Part shown: positions 10,701-18,611 of the stretch, in pieces
Position numbering within the stretch: position 1 is the stretch's first letter
How the letters are laid out: every line of letters starts with the position of its first letter
Assembly: GCA_910579705.1 (NCBI GenBank)
Contig: CAJTUI010000004.1
Span: forward strand, 1 to 64,000
Direction of reading: 5' to 3'
Length of the DNA stretch: 64,000 nucleotides
DNA from: an uncultured Christensenella sp.
GTDB taxonomy: Bacteria > Bacillota > Clostridia > Christensenellales > Borkfalkiaceae
The notes under the pieces: generated by a model
Database searches by the model: none
Told to the model about the DNA's origin: nothing
The model's input: only the letters and a program-made list of their open reading frames with translations
Translations under genes and position numbers: made by a program

Positions 10701-11288
10701 GTATCTGCCGCCGTTACCGAGGCTGACGGCGCGCATTGCGCTGCTGCCGTACGAGTTACTGGGCGCGGCGCTGCTGTGGTGTACGGAATACGTGCCGTAG
10801 CTGGAAAACGTATCGTATTCCTGCTGCGAAGTTGAAGTTTCCGTGGAAGTAGCCGCAAGATAGAGCGTTAAAACCGCGTCTCCCGTGGAAGACCTTGAAA
10901 GATATACGGGCAACCATACCAGATCCCTGTAAATGCTGTCGGGAGTAAAGCGGTATCTGCCGTATTTAAGCGTGATGTTTTTCTTGGTTGCGTCCATAGG
11001 CAAGCCCGCCGTGCCCGCCGTGTTTTTAGCGTAGTTTACAAGGTCGCTGAATTTTCTGGACCCTCCGCCCAGTATCTGGGTAGCAAGCTGGTCAAGCGCT
11101 TGTTCCGAGTAACAGTATTTGTCGAAATCGAAAAGCGGGTCGTCCACGGTTGTGCCGCTGGGAACGCCGGGTAACGCGTCTGCACGGTTGCCTATCATTG
11201 CGTATCCCAAAAACGCGCAACTGAGAAGTAACGAGCATAGCGCCAAAAGAATTATTCTGAAATTAAATTTTAACTTGGTTTTTTTCAT
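4707..11288 (-). CDS. A0: giant secreted Ig/MBG-like repeat protein with C-terminal membrane anchor (2193 aa)
   Basis: A lysine-rich start and a hydrophobic stretch (residues about 10-32) form the signal peptide. Residues 50-430 include W-L-P-S and V-A-I-R-P-A-I-H-L motifs resembling the DUF6273 type of domain. The rest is a long run of beta-sandwich repeats of the MBG/Ig-like kind, recognisable by recurring 'Y-T-G' and 'G-T-Y' turns. Five related repeats of about 80 residues, each opening with Pro-x-(L/I) and containing Y-(T/S)-G, lie between about 1600 and 2060. Near residue 2140 a single hydrophobic helix follows, then Lys-Arg-Arg and a tail very rich in Asp, Glu and Tyr. No LPxTG motif is present, so anchoring is by the membrane helix. 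The ATG at 11288 has GAGG nine bases upstream. Likely an adhesin or cell-surface structural protein; the ligand is unknown. Confidence 0.8.
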   Translation of the reverse strand: MKKTKLKFNFRIILLALCSLLLSCAFLGYAMIGNRADALPGVPSGTTVDDPLFDFDKYCYSEQALDQLATQILGGGSRKFSDLVNYAKNTAGTAGLPMDATKKNITLKYGRYRFTPDSIYRDLVWLPVYLSRSSTGDAVLTLYLAATSTETSTSQQEYDTFSSYGTYSVHHSSAAPSNSYGSSAMRAVSLGNGGRYAYYPQTSSSSYNPYEATIEKGKCNKFSDFVEGTDFKGELYDDIVEPSKISWQARESYADNNYFPNSGNTYCLPNEAYESPSTGTYYYPGFFDYNETNKANYNVWKDDKVWLPSLTEVGTGDFDGNAADTTNGIWKLTKTQRSNTIKSWLRTAKTDEPKDGNPYSAYTMYCTDTDGAITKADVSEKTVAIRPAIHLNLSQIANKTIAPIRLPDVTSSEYTGEVQTIMSVPEDKRTWYNEDEMTITFFQEEECTHMVAPLDAGTYYMRVTLKNSNNYFYGEDKNVTRKVTKFVVEKAKIQVEFIYDEVETTVPIKAVIVDKENVIKDRDIQAGYDPKIGLKYNNIAGIALKDPYSFPDIKGTYEATAYIINDDIYNYNYQLSGNIKSTQFRVNERNIPEPYFIAEVLSGDEELSEDKTQLKLYYQGKRYIQIANISKYVEINVTDRTGNPATDIIECTLRDDGVMVYQVEDCADYTFTVSLVDPVNTQWEAGSANGTKDTIPKSLNLHISPAEITVKFNDNLPSSWENAREMEVELEISGIYEEIGDKLEMEVYYQSVGGSRQYLQKNSSGKYLIPSGLKVGTYTLAAVIGQGGEFTNNYYMKDAVTRKFELIATVAQFNNTDAVWTYKLNGNYPAQIPNYEFNEYDSASHPLELPYGGYYSFSLVMDEDTLKSKYLKAIYSGDTYVNSAGLHSVTVTITAYDKYVEFTEKKFTIWFKIAQTTFDLSGIRWNYTSPFTYNGNDHVVMLDPTTPLPAGLTATYTTSGITTNAAANAGTYTTTVSFIVSDEYAQTYMVPDATDPDSYTDSTGAFTFSCTWVINAQTIEVQWTENTSTTNVFFVPTLQTGHSYVDYVYEKKNGSNWEACDKVTVPAGAAVDYRVKAVVKSVYSGNYELDTDAWHEFTVESGKKPVTIHFELNDEKCENGDQFAYTGSPFNVKPVVDAGDVTMNGFTVKYYSVSASGVRGSELPGAPVKVGRYVAVVSNLSFENAYLADSETEVEFEIIKADFDMSGLKWQYTHGGKTIYAKFDAQQKKWVDAQGAEVVFSFEYDGTEHKLELVGLDKIEGLTASNIYDDGYIPAGNYTSGVSFSFDSENYNNPSPDLFPSSIAWTVTKAKIHFENVKWGYYDKDGKPHEFDFENDSFVFTRDADGLVYYKVGLLNLPAAISDNLSYSSIDTQKVDAAAEPGRQSYAAVGKYETRVVKDINYSGDANNEAFIGELPASVPSFLNWEITSRELTQPEYDGSWHEFDDKVHDLIEMCGVPEEERYYYNVKVLFVDPAYNIYEDYAGYENVPYAAYHSGVYTVRFYELQGEEETEFLKWQVEISPEKESLVVTWDLNGSIPVARVKGVYITDMLDTVYFNESGGEVTKAYVQSTDNVLFYAEPRVSDAYSKNLKYVMAEGEAQRISFRSSQYKSTSDSKKLSKPSLVADTKEYTGNPITFEIASWNALYAKYLYVTGDDLTQTEVGTYTVVINFKKEADAYWDGTDDNRNSIELKFYIQKPQNIAIDYPIFDLEEAEYSGGLLEFTITNWVILQNYITYELGDLTEVRPGVLGQTAAGVYPVVFKFRDGAQAYWKATNGQEEYTIELSITNPDGMDSVIKKPTLVTTTAPWTGDVIGFKLNNESYYNQYVEVTSGSLLATNPGTYKVVLSIKQGLSVTFSDGTKSVKLSYTITPPDDPNAPVKLEVPTLVSKTQQYTGAAIEFKINDWDNLKTFLEITEGSLTKTAVGKYSVTIAFKDGTKATWADGTRDSKKLDFEIVEKPAGDVTFIPIIGMVKERQQYTGGNITFVITDFIDKYDKYLKIDKGFGYLVQSAVGEYTFYLQIKDKTTTKWENGTTDDIELKFYIDKAKVNTDDITVGDDGSFVIENEDNANVNIDDYIDYVYTDKDGNVVTKDDFVDGEEYKVNVTIKPDKLDEFNKNFENADELREMLESKSYTFVYRSSGGINPLLIITISVVGVLVFLVVATIIVLAVKRRQYDEVEEYYDEGYDYEEDDE

Positions 11289-11402
11289 AACTTAAAGCCT
11301 CTTCGTCCGTGTTCCGCAAAGAAACGCGGAAAATGATAGCAAAAATCATTGATTATGCGTATATTTTCAAAAACAGACACTGCGCCTATTTTCAGTTATA
11401 TT

Positions 11403-11431
11403 ATTATAACAAAACAAAAACATATTTTCAA
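11403..11431 (-). promoter_or_regulatory. Sigma-A promoter of the A0-B0 operon
   Basis: TTGAAA (11426-11431) and TATAAT (11403-11408) on the minus strand are spaced by 17 bp. The predicted leader is about 108 nt. The rest of the 390-bp gap 11289-11678 holds a terminator at its right end and a 14-bp palindrome at 11479-11492; I see no gene in it. Confidence 0.7.
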
Positions 11432-11478
11432 GCCTTTTTGACATTTTTTTTAAAATAGTAGTTTCACAGGCCCCTTAC

Positions 11479-11492
11479 CACAATATATTGTG
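11479..11492. other. 14-bp perfect palindrome upstream of the A0 promoter
   Basis: CACAATATATTGTG reads the same on both strands. It lies about 48 bp upstream of the -35 box of the A0 promoter, so it could be a regulator site, but no partner is known. Confidence 0.35.
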
Positions 11493-11640
11493 TTTTTTAC
11501 CCTTTTTGCGCACGAATACCGTCTTTTTTGCGGTTTTTTTGGTGATTGTGAAATTACACGGCTTGCGCATTTTAAGCGCGCGGCAATAATTGGCAACACA
11601 AAATTACATAATATTGGCATTGCCCGACGCCCTTTCATAC

Positions 11641-11674
11641 AAAAAAATACGGACCCGAAACTCGGGTCCGTATA
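11641..11674 (-). terminator. Terminator after B1
   Basis: The sequence 11648-11674 forms a perfect stem (ACGGACCCGA paired with TCGGGTCCGT). On the minus strand it is followed by seven T. It lies a few bases after the stop of the gene ending at 11679. Confidence 0.9.
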
Positions 11675-11678
11675 AATT

Positions 11679-12305
11679 TTATTGCTTTTTGCCGTCCTCT
11701 TTTTTGTCTTCGGCTACGGCAACCTCGGCCTCTGCGGCCTTCTCCGCCGCGGGAGCGGGCTTGGCGGGTTTCGCCTTCTGCTCTGCGGGAGCGGGCGCGA
11801 CCTTGGTCTGCTTAGGCGCCTTCTTCACTTCCTCGGCAGCTTTGGGCTGCTCGGCCTTTTCCGCCTTTTCGGCCTTTTCAACTTTTTGGGGTTGCTCGGC
11901 TTTTTCGGCGGGCTTGGCGGGCGCGGCCTTCTTCTCCGCGGGAGCCGCGGGCGCGGGCTTTACAGGGGCTTTCTTTACGGGGGCCTTCTTAGCGGCAGGC
12001 TCTTCCGTCTTTTCGTCCTCCATAAGCTCATCGACCAGTTTCTCCGCGGATTTAACCTCGCGGAGGGTGCTCAACAGCTCGTCGGTTTTCTGTTTATCGT
12101 TTTTGTTTTTCAACAGTTCGATTGTGATTTCGGTTTCGCGCCTTTTAAGTTTTTTTGCCGCGGAAGACTCGTCGAACTCGTCTTTCTTGATTGGCCTGAG
12201 CGCTATGAAAAGTATCAATCCGAACAACGCCGTTACGACAATCATTATGACCAGAAGACCGGCGAACCAGCCGTAAGCCGGCGACAACAACAATGCTTTT
12301 TCCAT
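11679..12305 (-). CDS. B1: single-pass membrane protein with Lys/Ala/Pro/Glu-rich cytoplasmic tail (208 aa)
   Basis: Residues 1-14 end in the motif A-Y-G-W-F, and residues 15-37 form one hydrophobic helix. A basic Arg-Pro-x-Lys-Lys follows, so the tail is predicted to be inside. Residues 45-105 are a charged helix, then the sequence becomes low-complexity Ala, Lys, Pro and Glu (K-A-P-V-K, A-E-K-A-E). The first 100 residues are clearly paralogous to B2 at 23844-24716: shared A-L-L-L-S-x-A-Y-G-W-F, x-D-E-S after the helix, and K-L-V-x-E-L near residue 90. The ATG is 3 bp after the stop of A1, and its AGGAGG ribosome site is formed by the last two Arg codons of A1. Function unknown; partner of A1 by context. 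Confidence 0.75.
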   Translation of the reverse strand: MEKALLLSPAYGWFAGLLVIMIVVTALFGLILFIALRPIKKDEFDESSAAKKLKRRETEITIELLKNKNDKQKTDELLSTLREVKSAEKLVDELMEDEKTEEPAAKKAPVKKAPVKPAPAAPAEKKAAPAKPAEKAEQPQKVEKAEKAEKAEQPKAAEEVKKAPKQTKVAPAPAEQKAKPAKPAPAAEKAAEAEVAVAEDKKEDGKKQ

Positions 12306-12308
12306 ATT

Positions 12309-15300
12309 TTACCTCCTGTTGAGTTCGGATTTAACCATATTGCGGAAATCCGCTTCGAGTTTCTTGTTTCTGCGGATAAGGAGAATTGCACCCGCAACCG
12401 CAAGACCTACGGCGATTACCGCAAATACTATCGTTGCCGCGATAAGACCCGTCATTCCCACGGAATCCTCGAATACCGCAAAGTAAGCCTCGTCCCTGAG
12501 TGCGTTGTAGTTGGCGGACTCGTCAACTTCCGCAATGAGAATGTAGTTGCCTACGCCCAGCGCTTTGAGCTTAGCCGCGTTGACGTCGTCCGCGGAAACC
12601 CTTGAAATTATCTCGTTACCGTTCGCGTCCTTAATCGTAAAGTAAACGTTGCCGAACCTTGCCTTAGCCACGGGCGCGTTGTCCGCCGCCGCGTAGCCGC
12701 CCTCGCTCCAACCGATGATGTTGGGAATATCTACCCAGCTGTTTTCGGTTTTGCTGACCGCGAACGTAAGCGTCATTTCGCGCATTGCCTCGTAATTGGC
12801 AGTTCCCGCAACCGAAACGGTGAGGCGGTAATTGCCTACGGGAAGTTCGCCGTTGGCGTCGCCGATAGCGTTGAGCATATCCTTTATCGTTGCGTAGCTT
12901 GCTCCGATAGGCTGACCCTGCTCGTTAATCTGCTGATACGAGAACACGACTTTGCCGCTGAAATGGGGCACTGCCGCAGGGTCCGCGCCGCGCTCTTCGA
13001 ATTCGCCGTAGCGCCAGCCCTGAACGACGGGGGTCGTATCCCAGTAGTTTTCGGCTTTGAGTACCGAGAAGTATACGGGATAGAACCACTCCTCGTAGTT
13101 CACGCCCTCTTCGAGGTTGTATACAAGCACGTATCTGCCCGCGGGAACTTCGTTGGTGTTGAGCTTTTTGAGCAGATCGTCCAGCGACGCGTATTTCTCC
13201 GCGTTGGCGTTATCCAGATCGGACGCGAGGCAATAGTACTTTTCAACCGAGCTTTCGAGAGCCTTGAACGACTCGTGAATTTCGGGTCTGGGTTCGACAA
13301 ACATATTCTTATAGTCGCCGTAACGCCAGCTCTCTATATAGGGAACCTCGTCCCAGTAAACGTTTGCCTTGCCGATGATGACTTCGTCTATCGTCGTGGT
13401 GAACGCCTCCCAGTTGTAGCCGACGCCGCCGACCGCGGTTGCAGTAAGCTTATACTTGCCTGCGTCCGCACTGCCGAAGTCCGTTCCCTCTTCCGTGCCG
13501 TTATAGGTATAGATTTTACCCGTTGCAAGGTTGGTGAGCGTGAACGTCTGCGCCGCCGCAAACTGCGTTCCCCAGGAAGGTTTGTTTGCCATTGCGTCGT
13601 AGTTGCCCCATACCCAGCTGGTCATATAGAGCGGTTGGGTAGTTGCGTTCTTCGCGCGGTTGATGGTTACGTTAACCGTCGCATAAGTGTTCTGGTAAGT
13701 CGTTATGCCCGACGCCCACTGGCATACGCCCGAGTCCGCATAGCTGGCCCTTATTTTAAGCGCAATCATATGCGTGCCCGCGTCGGTATAGTTATACGTC
13801 CCGCAACCGATAGCTTCGAGCGCCGTTCTGGACGCCTGCGTCTTGCCGTCGAGCAACACCGCCTCATAATAGTCGCTTGAAACGTTGAAACTTCTCGCCG
13901 TGCCGTCGTAAACCTGCGCGTCCACGCGGGGAACGGTAAGTTCGCCGAAAATTACGAGCGTGTAATAATACTGCTTTCTTACCGAATCGTTCGTCACGTC
14001 CACAAGGGGCTTGTAGTTGGACGCGGAAATGTTATAGTAAACGGTGTACAGTCCCATATCGTTGGGAACCGTCATAGCCCTGTCGGGATTGCTTACCGAA
14101 TTCCTTATTTCCGTTTCGGTGTAGTAGTTCCTGTTTTCACCCGTGGTTGCGCCCGATTTTACGATATTATAGGTAATTGCGCAGTCGGTGAAATACTTGT
14201 CGTAATTGTTCTGTCCCCAGATACCGTTTCTGGGATGTATGGTCTTGGGAGAAAGGCCTAAGATATAGAGCTTGGGCGTGCCGTCGTCAAGGTGAACCTT
14301 GTTGTCGTTCTTGACCCTGAAATTATTTCTCTGCAACCAGTGGCGCTCTTCAGTTCCGTTGGGAAGGGGCTCCCACCAGCTGTCAACGCTGCCGCCCTTG
14401 CCGCTCAAAAGGCTGGAAAGGTCTGCGGGGAGTACGTTGAAATTAAAGGTATACGCGTAATATACGCTGCCGTCGGAGTTCTTGACGTTGACCGTAAGCA
14501 CATAGTTGCCCGCGGGCATAGACTCGTTAAACAAGCTTTCGAACTCGGCATCGGTAACGGGTTTGTCTGCAACGATAACTTCGGAAGTCAGCGAAGAACT
14601 GTCGTCGTTCGTCCTGCTGAGACTGAAAGTAAGGCTCTTGGAGGCATCCGTATAAGTGGGCGCGCCGGGGAGCTGTTCTGCGGTTTTGAGTTCGCGGTAA
14701 GTCCAGTCGGTTACCGTGTAAGCGGTATTGTCCTTGGACAAAAGCTGTGCGGTGCCCGAGTTGACTATATACCATACCTTACTGAGCGTATAAGAGGAGT
14801 CGGGGTTCTGTACGCAACCGATACCGCGGCTGACGGAATCATCTCCCGAGGCAATGGAAAGCATATAGTTATTGCCTACCCTTACGGTTACTGACGCATA
14901 GTATACGCCCGCGTCCTTGTAGGAATTGCCCGTATAGCTGTCTTCGTCTATTGTATACCTAGCTGCGTCCACGCCGCTTTTATTCAAGACGATAGTAGTT
15001 TTGGAAGCGCTAGCATACACGTAGGACGCAAGAACGTCTCTTACGGGTCTTTCTTGTGCGGGAGTCATATTTTCCTGCTCTTCATCGAAAGGAACTTCGC
15101 CGGACGCACCCTGATAAACATACAGTTTTCTAATTTCCGTCTGGTGTTGCAGCGAGCTGCCGCCTTCGATTATCCAGTTATCGCCGATAAACGCGGCCGA
15201 ACGGCCGATAGTTACTTCAATTTTTGCTGTGTCAAGGTCTTCCCACTGTCCGTAAGTATCGGCGTCCGCAATGCTGATTTTGATAGTATACAAGCCTGCG

Positions 15301-18300
15301 TCGCGAATTTCCGTGGGAACGGGGCCTGCCGCGCCGGAAACGAGGTTGTAGCCTATAATGGAAAGGCTGAACTTGGAGTCGATTGTCTCATTAAACACTT
15401 TGTCGAACGCAAACACGCCGCCCGCGCCGCTGCCGTCGCCGCTGTAAATAAGTCCCGTTTTAGGGGTGAGCTGGGGGATTTCGAGCACCTGCGCGTATAA
15501 AGTTGCGTCCCAGCCGGGGTTTTCGAGCATTGTGTTGAATGTAACGTCGGTCACTTTCGTGTTAAAGTCGGCGTCCTCATACCATACGGACTTGGAATAG
15601 CCGTCCTGCACGGGCATACCGCCGTTGGGATTAATCGTCCAGGAATTATCCTCGTTCTTTTCGTATCTGTAATCCCTGCCGAAAAGTTTCAGAGTGGTTT
15701 TCGTCTTATCTTCGGTGGAACCGTCGAATTCGCCGTATACGAGATTTATTGTAACTTCGTAAGTGAGAATGAACGTTCTGAAATTGCTGTTGATATAGGT
15801 GTTATAAGCGTCCTTGTCGGGAGCGATCAAAAGACAATTGGTTACGTCCGCAAATACGTTGACGTTGTAGTTATTGAGAGCTTTGGGGAGATAGAACGTT
15901 TTAAGGGCAGTACAGCCTTTGAACGCGTACGCGCCTATGCCGTCAACCGAAACGGGGGTTTCGAAAACGGTGAGGCTTACGCAGTTTTCGAACGCGCTCT
16001 GCTCTATCTTTTTAAGCGAGCTGTTTGCCGCGAACTCAACCGAGGCGAGCGAGGTGCAACCCCTGAACGCCGAGTCCTGAATTGTGTTTACGGACGCGGG
16101 TATCGCAATGCTTTCGAGCGCGGTGCAACCGCCAAACATATAGCTGCCTATTTCGCCGAGGTATGCGGGGAGTTTGACTTCCGTCAGCGCAGTGCACTCG
16201 CGGAACGTGCTGTCGCCGATTTCTATTATGGAATCGGGCAGGGTGATACTTCCGAGTGAAGTACAGCCGCTGAACACCTCGTCGCCGAGCGCGGTTATGC
16301 CGTTGGGAACGGTTACGGCGGTTATTACGGTGTTGCCCGCAAACGCCCTGCCGTAGATTTTATAGTCGTAAGACGAATTGTATTCGGGAAGGGTGATAAT
16401 CGAGGCCTCGCCCGTATATTTGACGAGATAAGTTACCGTGGAGCCGCCTTCGGTTGCGGAAATGAATATGTAGCCGTCCTGCTCAACCAGTTTACCGTCG
16501 CCCGAGCTGTAAACGTTGAGCGCGTACAGACCTACCGAACCGTTGGTCTGGTCGGCTTTGATTTCGAGCGAGGACAGGTTCTTGACTTCGAGAACCCTCG
16601 TCTTGCCGCCGAATGCGTTTGCGGAGATAGTTTCAAGATCCGCGGGAATGGTGAACTTGTAGAGCGAAGGGCAGTCAAAGAATGCCGATTCGCCTATTTC
16701 TCTAATGCCGAGCGTCGTCGGGAGCTCTATGTCCGAAAGAACGGAGCAGCCGTTGAATGCGTTTGTGGGGATAGTGTTTATATGACTGTTTGCATCGAAA
16801 GTCACGCTTTTGAGAGACGTGCAGTTATAGAACGCGTCCGCGCCGAAACCCGTAACGGTGAAATTGACGTTAACGAACGATACCGTGTGGATTGCGGTGC
16901 TTGCGAAAAGTTTCGCGGGAAGGAGAGTGACCTGCTTGCCCGAGCCTGCCTGACCGATTACGACGTCCGCGCCGTTACCGCTGCCCGCGAAGGGGCTGGA
17001 AGTGTTGGCGTTCGCCTGTTTTGCGTAGTAATTTATTTTCTTGACCGCGGTGCAGTTGCTGAACGCCGCCGCGCCGATAGTGGTCACGTTTTCGTTTACG
17101 GTAATCGTTTCGAACGCGCAGCCCGTAAACGCGTTGCTGCCTATCGTGGTTACGCCTGCGGGAAGTTCAAGAGTTTTATCCGTACGGCTGCCGACCGTGA
17201 CGCGGGAAAGCGCCGTACAGTTCTGGAACGCGCCCCTGCCTACGGAGGTAAGGGCCGAGCCCGCAACAAAAGTTATATCGGGCAACGAAGAGCAGCCGTA
17301 GAACGCGTTTTCGCCTATCGTCTTTAAGCTTGCGGGAAGATTGCTGACCGATTTGACGGCCGTACAGCCGTTGAACGCGTCTTTATCAATAGTTTCGAGC
17401 GCGCTGCCGCTTGCAAGCAGAACCGTTTCAAGCGAAGTGCAGCCCTTGAAAGCGCCTTCGTTTATCGCGGTTACGGTTGCGGGAATTGCGTCCGTGGTTT
17501 TAAGCGCGGGACAGCTCTGGAAAGCGTACTTGCCGATAGCGCCGAGCTTTGCCGTCCCGAAAGTTACGGAAGTAAGCGACTGGCTCCTTGCGAAAGCGTA
17601 GTCGCCGAACGAGCCGCCTTCCGCGGTAGTGTCGACGTTTGCGAAATTGACGGCGGTTACTTTATGGGTATACGCCGCGGCGCTGTAAAGGAAGTTTGCG
17701 GGGATTTTGGAAACAGCCGCTCCGCCCGCTTTACCGATATTTACGGTAAGCGACTTTTCGGCGACCTTGTTTGCATAGCCCGCTTTATAGAAAGGATTGT
17801 TGTCCTGCGCGGCGAAATCCGAGCACGCGGTCGCGTAGAAGTTTATCTCGGTAAGGCCGGTGTGGTTCGCAAAAGCGCGGTCGCCCACGGAAACCACGCC
17901 TTCGGGCACGGTTATGCTTGTAAGGTGGTTGCCGCTGAGCGCGCCGCCCGTAAGACCTGCGTCGAAAGCGTTAGCGCCGATTTTGGTAAGGCCTGTCGCC
18001 TCAGACAAATCTATTTCGGCGACGGCAACGCAACCGTAGAACGCGTTCGCACCGATTTCGGTTACGGACGCGGGAATTTTAACGCCTTTGAGTTTGGTTG
18101 TAAGCGTGCCGAGAATACTCTGCGAAGAAGAGCCCGCGGCAATCGTTTTTACCGTGGAGGGGATTGTCAGCGTAAAGTTGCCGTTGCCGACGGCCGCGAT
18201 ACCTTTCTGCGACAGGCCCGTAAGCCTGTTGTCGGAAATTTCGTAACAATCCGCGTCGGTTATTTCAACGACCTGGGGGTCCTCAGCCGCCAATGCGATT

Positions 18301-18392
18301 TTCGGCACGTTAAAAAGCAAACCGAATGCAAGACAAACGGTCGCCGCCAATGCCAAAAACGCTACTGTGAGCTTTTTTGATAAACTTGTCAT
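12309..18392 (-). CDS. A1: secreted BspA-like leucine-rich-repeat surface protein with C-terminal anchor (2027 aa)
   Basis: A signal peptide (residues about 8-35) precedes a long array of LRR_5/BspA-type repeats (about 40-870), seen as recurrent I-G-x-x-A-F-x-x-C-T-x-L with I-P-A-S-V. An Flg_new-like segment and several Ig/MBG-like domains follow. The last 550 residues hold three clear and one weaker copy of a repeat with W-x-x-x-P-x-(I/V)-x-x-W-x-x-G-x-(Y/F), which also makes up A2. A hydrophobic helix near residue 1980 is followed by a basic tail ending Glu-Leu-Asn-Arg-Arg. There is no sortase motif. The ATG has AAAGGAG seven bases upstream and a well-placed promoter. BspA-type LRRs in other bacteria bind host or matrix proteins; that role here is inference. 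Confidence 0.85.
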   Translation of the reverse strand: MTSLSKKLTVAFLALAATVCLAFGLLFNVPKIALAAEDPQVVEITDADCYEISDNRLTGLSQKGIAAVGNGNFTLTIPSTVKTIAAGSSSQSILGTLTTKLKGVKIPASVTEIGANAFYGCVAVAEIDLSEATGLTKIGANAFDAGLTGGALSGNHLTSITVPEGVVSVGDRAFANHTGLTEINFYATACSDFAAQDNNPFYKAGYANKVAEKSLTVNIGKAGGAAVSKIPANFLYSAAAYTHKVTAVNFANVDTTAEGGSFGDYAFARSQSLTSVTFGTAKLGAIGKYAFQSCPALKTTDAIPATVTAINEGAFKGCTSLETVLLASGSALETIDKDAFNGCTAVKSVSNLPASLKTIGENAFYGCSSLPDITFVAGSALTSVGRGAFQNCTALSRVTVGSRTDKTLELPAGVTTIGSNAFTGCAFETITVNENVTTIGAAAFSNCTAVKKINYYAKQANANTSSPFAGSGNGADVVIGQAGSGKQVTLLPAKLFASTAIHTVSFVNVNFTVTGFGADAFYNCTSLKSVTFDANSHINTIPTNAFNGCSVLSDIELPTTLGIREIGESAFFDCPSLYKFTIPADLETISANAFGGKTRVLEVKNLSSLEIKADQTNGSVGLYALNVYSSGDGKLVEQDGYIFISATEGGSTVTYLVKYTGEASIITLPEYNSSYDYKIYGRAFAGNTVITAVTVPNGITALGDEVFSGCTSLGSITLPDSIIEIGDSTFRECTALTEVKLPAYLGEIGSYMFGGCTALESIAIPASVNTIQDSAFRGCTSLASVEFAANSSLKKIEQSAFENCVSLTVFETPVSVDGIGAYAFKGCTALKTFYLPKALNNYNVNVFADVTNCLLIAPDKDAYNTYINSNFRTFILTYEVTINLVYGEFDGSTEDKTKTTLKLFGRDYRYEKNEDNSWTINPNGGMPVQDGYSKSVWYEDADFNTKVTDVTFNTMLENPGWDATLYAQVLEIPQLTPKTGLIYSGDGSGAGGVFAFDKVFNETIDSKFSLSIIGYNLVSGAAGPVPTEIRDAGLYTIKISIADADTYGQWEDLDTAKIEVTIGRSAAFIGDNWIIEGGSSLQHQTEIRKLYVYQGASGEVPFDEEQENMTPAQERPVRDVLASYVYASASKTTIVLNKSGVDAARYTIDEDSYTGNSYKDAGVYYASVTVRVGNNYMLSIASGDDSVSRGIGCVQNPDSSYTLSKVWYIVNSGTAQLLSKDNTAYTVTDWTYRELKTAEQLPGAPTYTDASKSLTFSLSRTNDDSSSLTSEVIVADKPVTDAEFESLFNESMPAGNYVLTVNVKNSDGSVYYAYTFNFNVLPADLSSLLSGKGGSVDSWWEPLPNGTEERHWLQRNNFRVKNDNKVHLDDGTPKLYILGLSPKTIHPRNGIWGQNNYDKYFTDCAITYNIVKSGATTGENRNYYTETEIRNSVSNPDRAMTVPNDMGLYTVYYNISASNYKPLVDVTNDSVRKQYYYTLVIFGELTVPRVDAQVYDGTARSFNVSSDYYEAVLLDGKTQASRTALEAIGCGTYNYTDAGTHMIALKIRASYADSGVCQWASGITTYQNTYATVNVTINRAKNATTQPLYMTSWVWGNYDAMANKPSWGTQFAAAQTFTLTNLATGKIYTYNGTEEGTDFGSADAGKYKLTATAVGGVGYNWEAFTTTIDEVIIGKANVYWDEVPYIESWRYGDYKNMFVEPRPEIHESFKALESSVEKYYCLASDLDNANAEKYASLDDLLKKLNTNEVPAGRYVLVYNLEEGVNYEEWFYPVYFSVLKAENYWDTTPVVQGWRYGEFEERGADPAAVPHFSGKVVFSYQQINEQGQPIGASYATIKDMLNAIGDANGELPVGNYRLTVSVAGTANYEAMREMTLTFAVSKTENSWVDIPNIIGWSEGGYAAADNAPVAKARFGNVYFTIKDANGNEIISRVSADDVNAAKLKALGVGNYILIAEVDESANYNALRDEAYFAVFEDSVGMTGLIAATIVFAVIAVGLAVAGAILLIRRNKKLEADFRNMVKSELNRR

Positions 18393-18475
18393 ACTATCTC
18401 CTTTCGAATTTTGTCTTTAAGCACTAACGCCGTGAAAAGACAATTATCCAAAATAATACTTTTCTAGTCTTAACG

Positions 18476-18504
18476 ATTATACTATAAGTTACAAGATATG
18501 TAAA
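18476..18504 (-). promoter_or_regulatory. Sigma-A promoter of the A1-B1 operon
   Basis: TTTACA (18499-18504) and TATAAT (18476-18481) on the minus strand are 17 bp apart. The expected start near 18469 gives a 77-nt leader with a GAAAGGAG ribosome site before the ATG at 18392. Confidence 0.75.
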
Positions 18505-18562
18505 GTATTTAATTTGAGAAATTTTGCTAAAAAACAAGATTTTGCGCGCTTTAAGTCAACGC

Positions 18563-18599
18563 AAAAGCCGCCCGCGCTTTGTAAAAAGCACGGGCGGCG
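18563..18599 (-). terminator. Terminator after pectate-lyase-like gene 1
   Basis: A GCCGCCCG...CGGGCGGC stem (18567-18597) with a short pairing of GCTTT and AAAGC inside is followed on the minus strand by TTTT, 13 bp after the stop codon at 18612. Confidence 0.8.
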
Positions 18600-18611
18600 C
18601 TATACATTATA

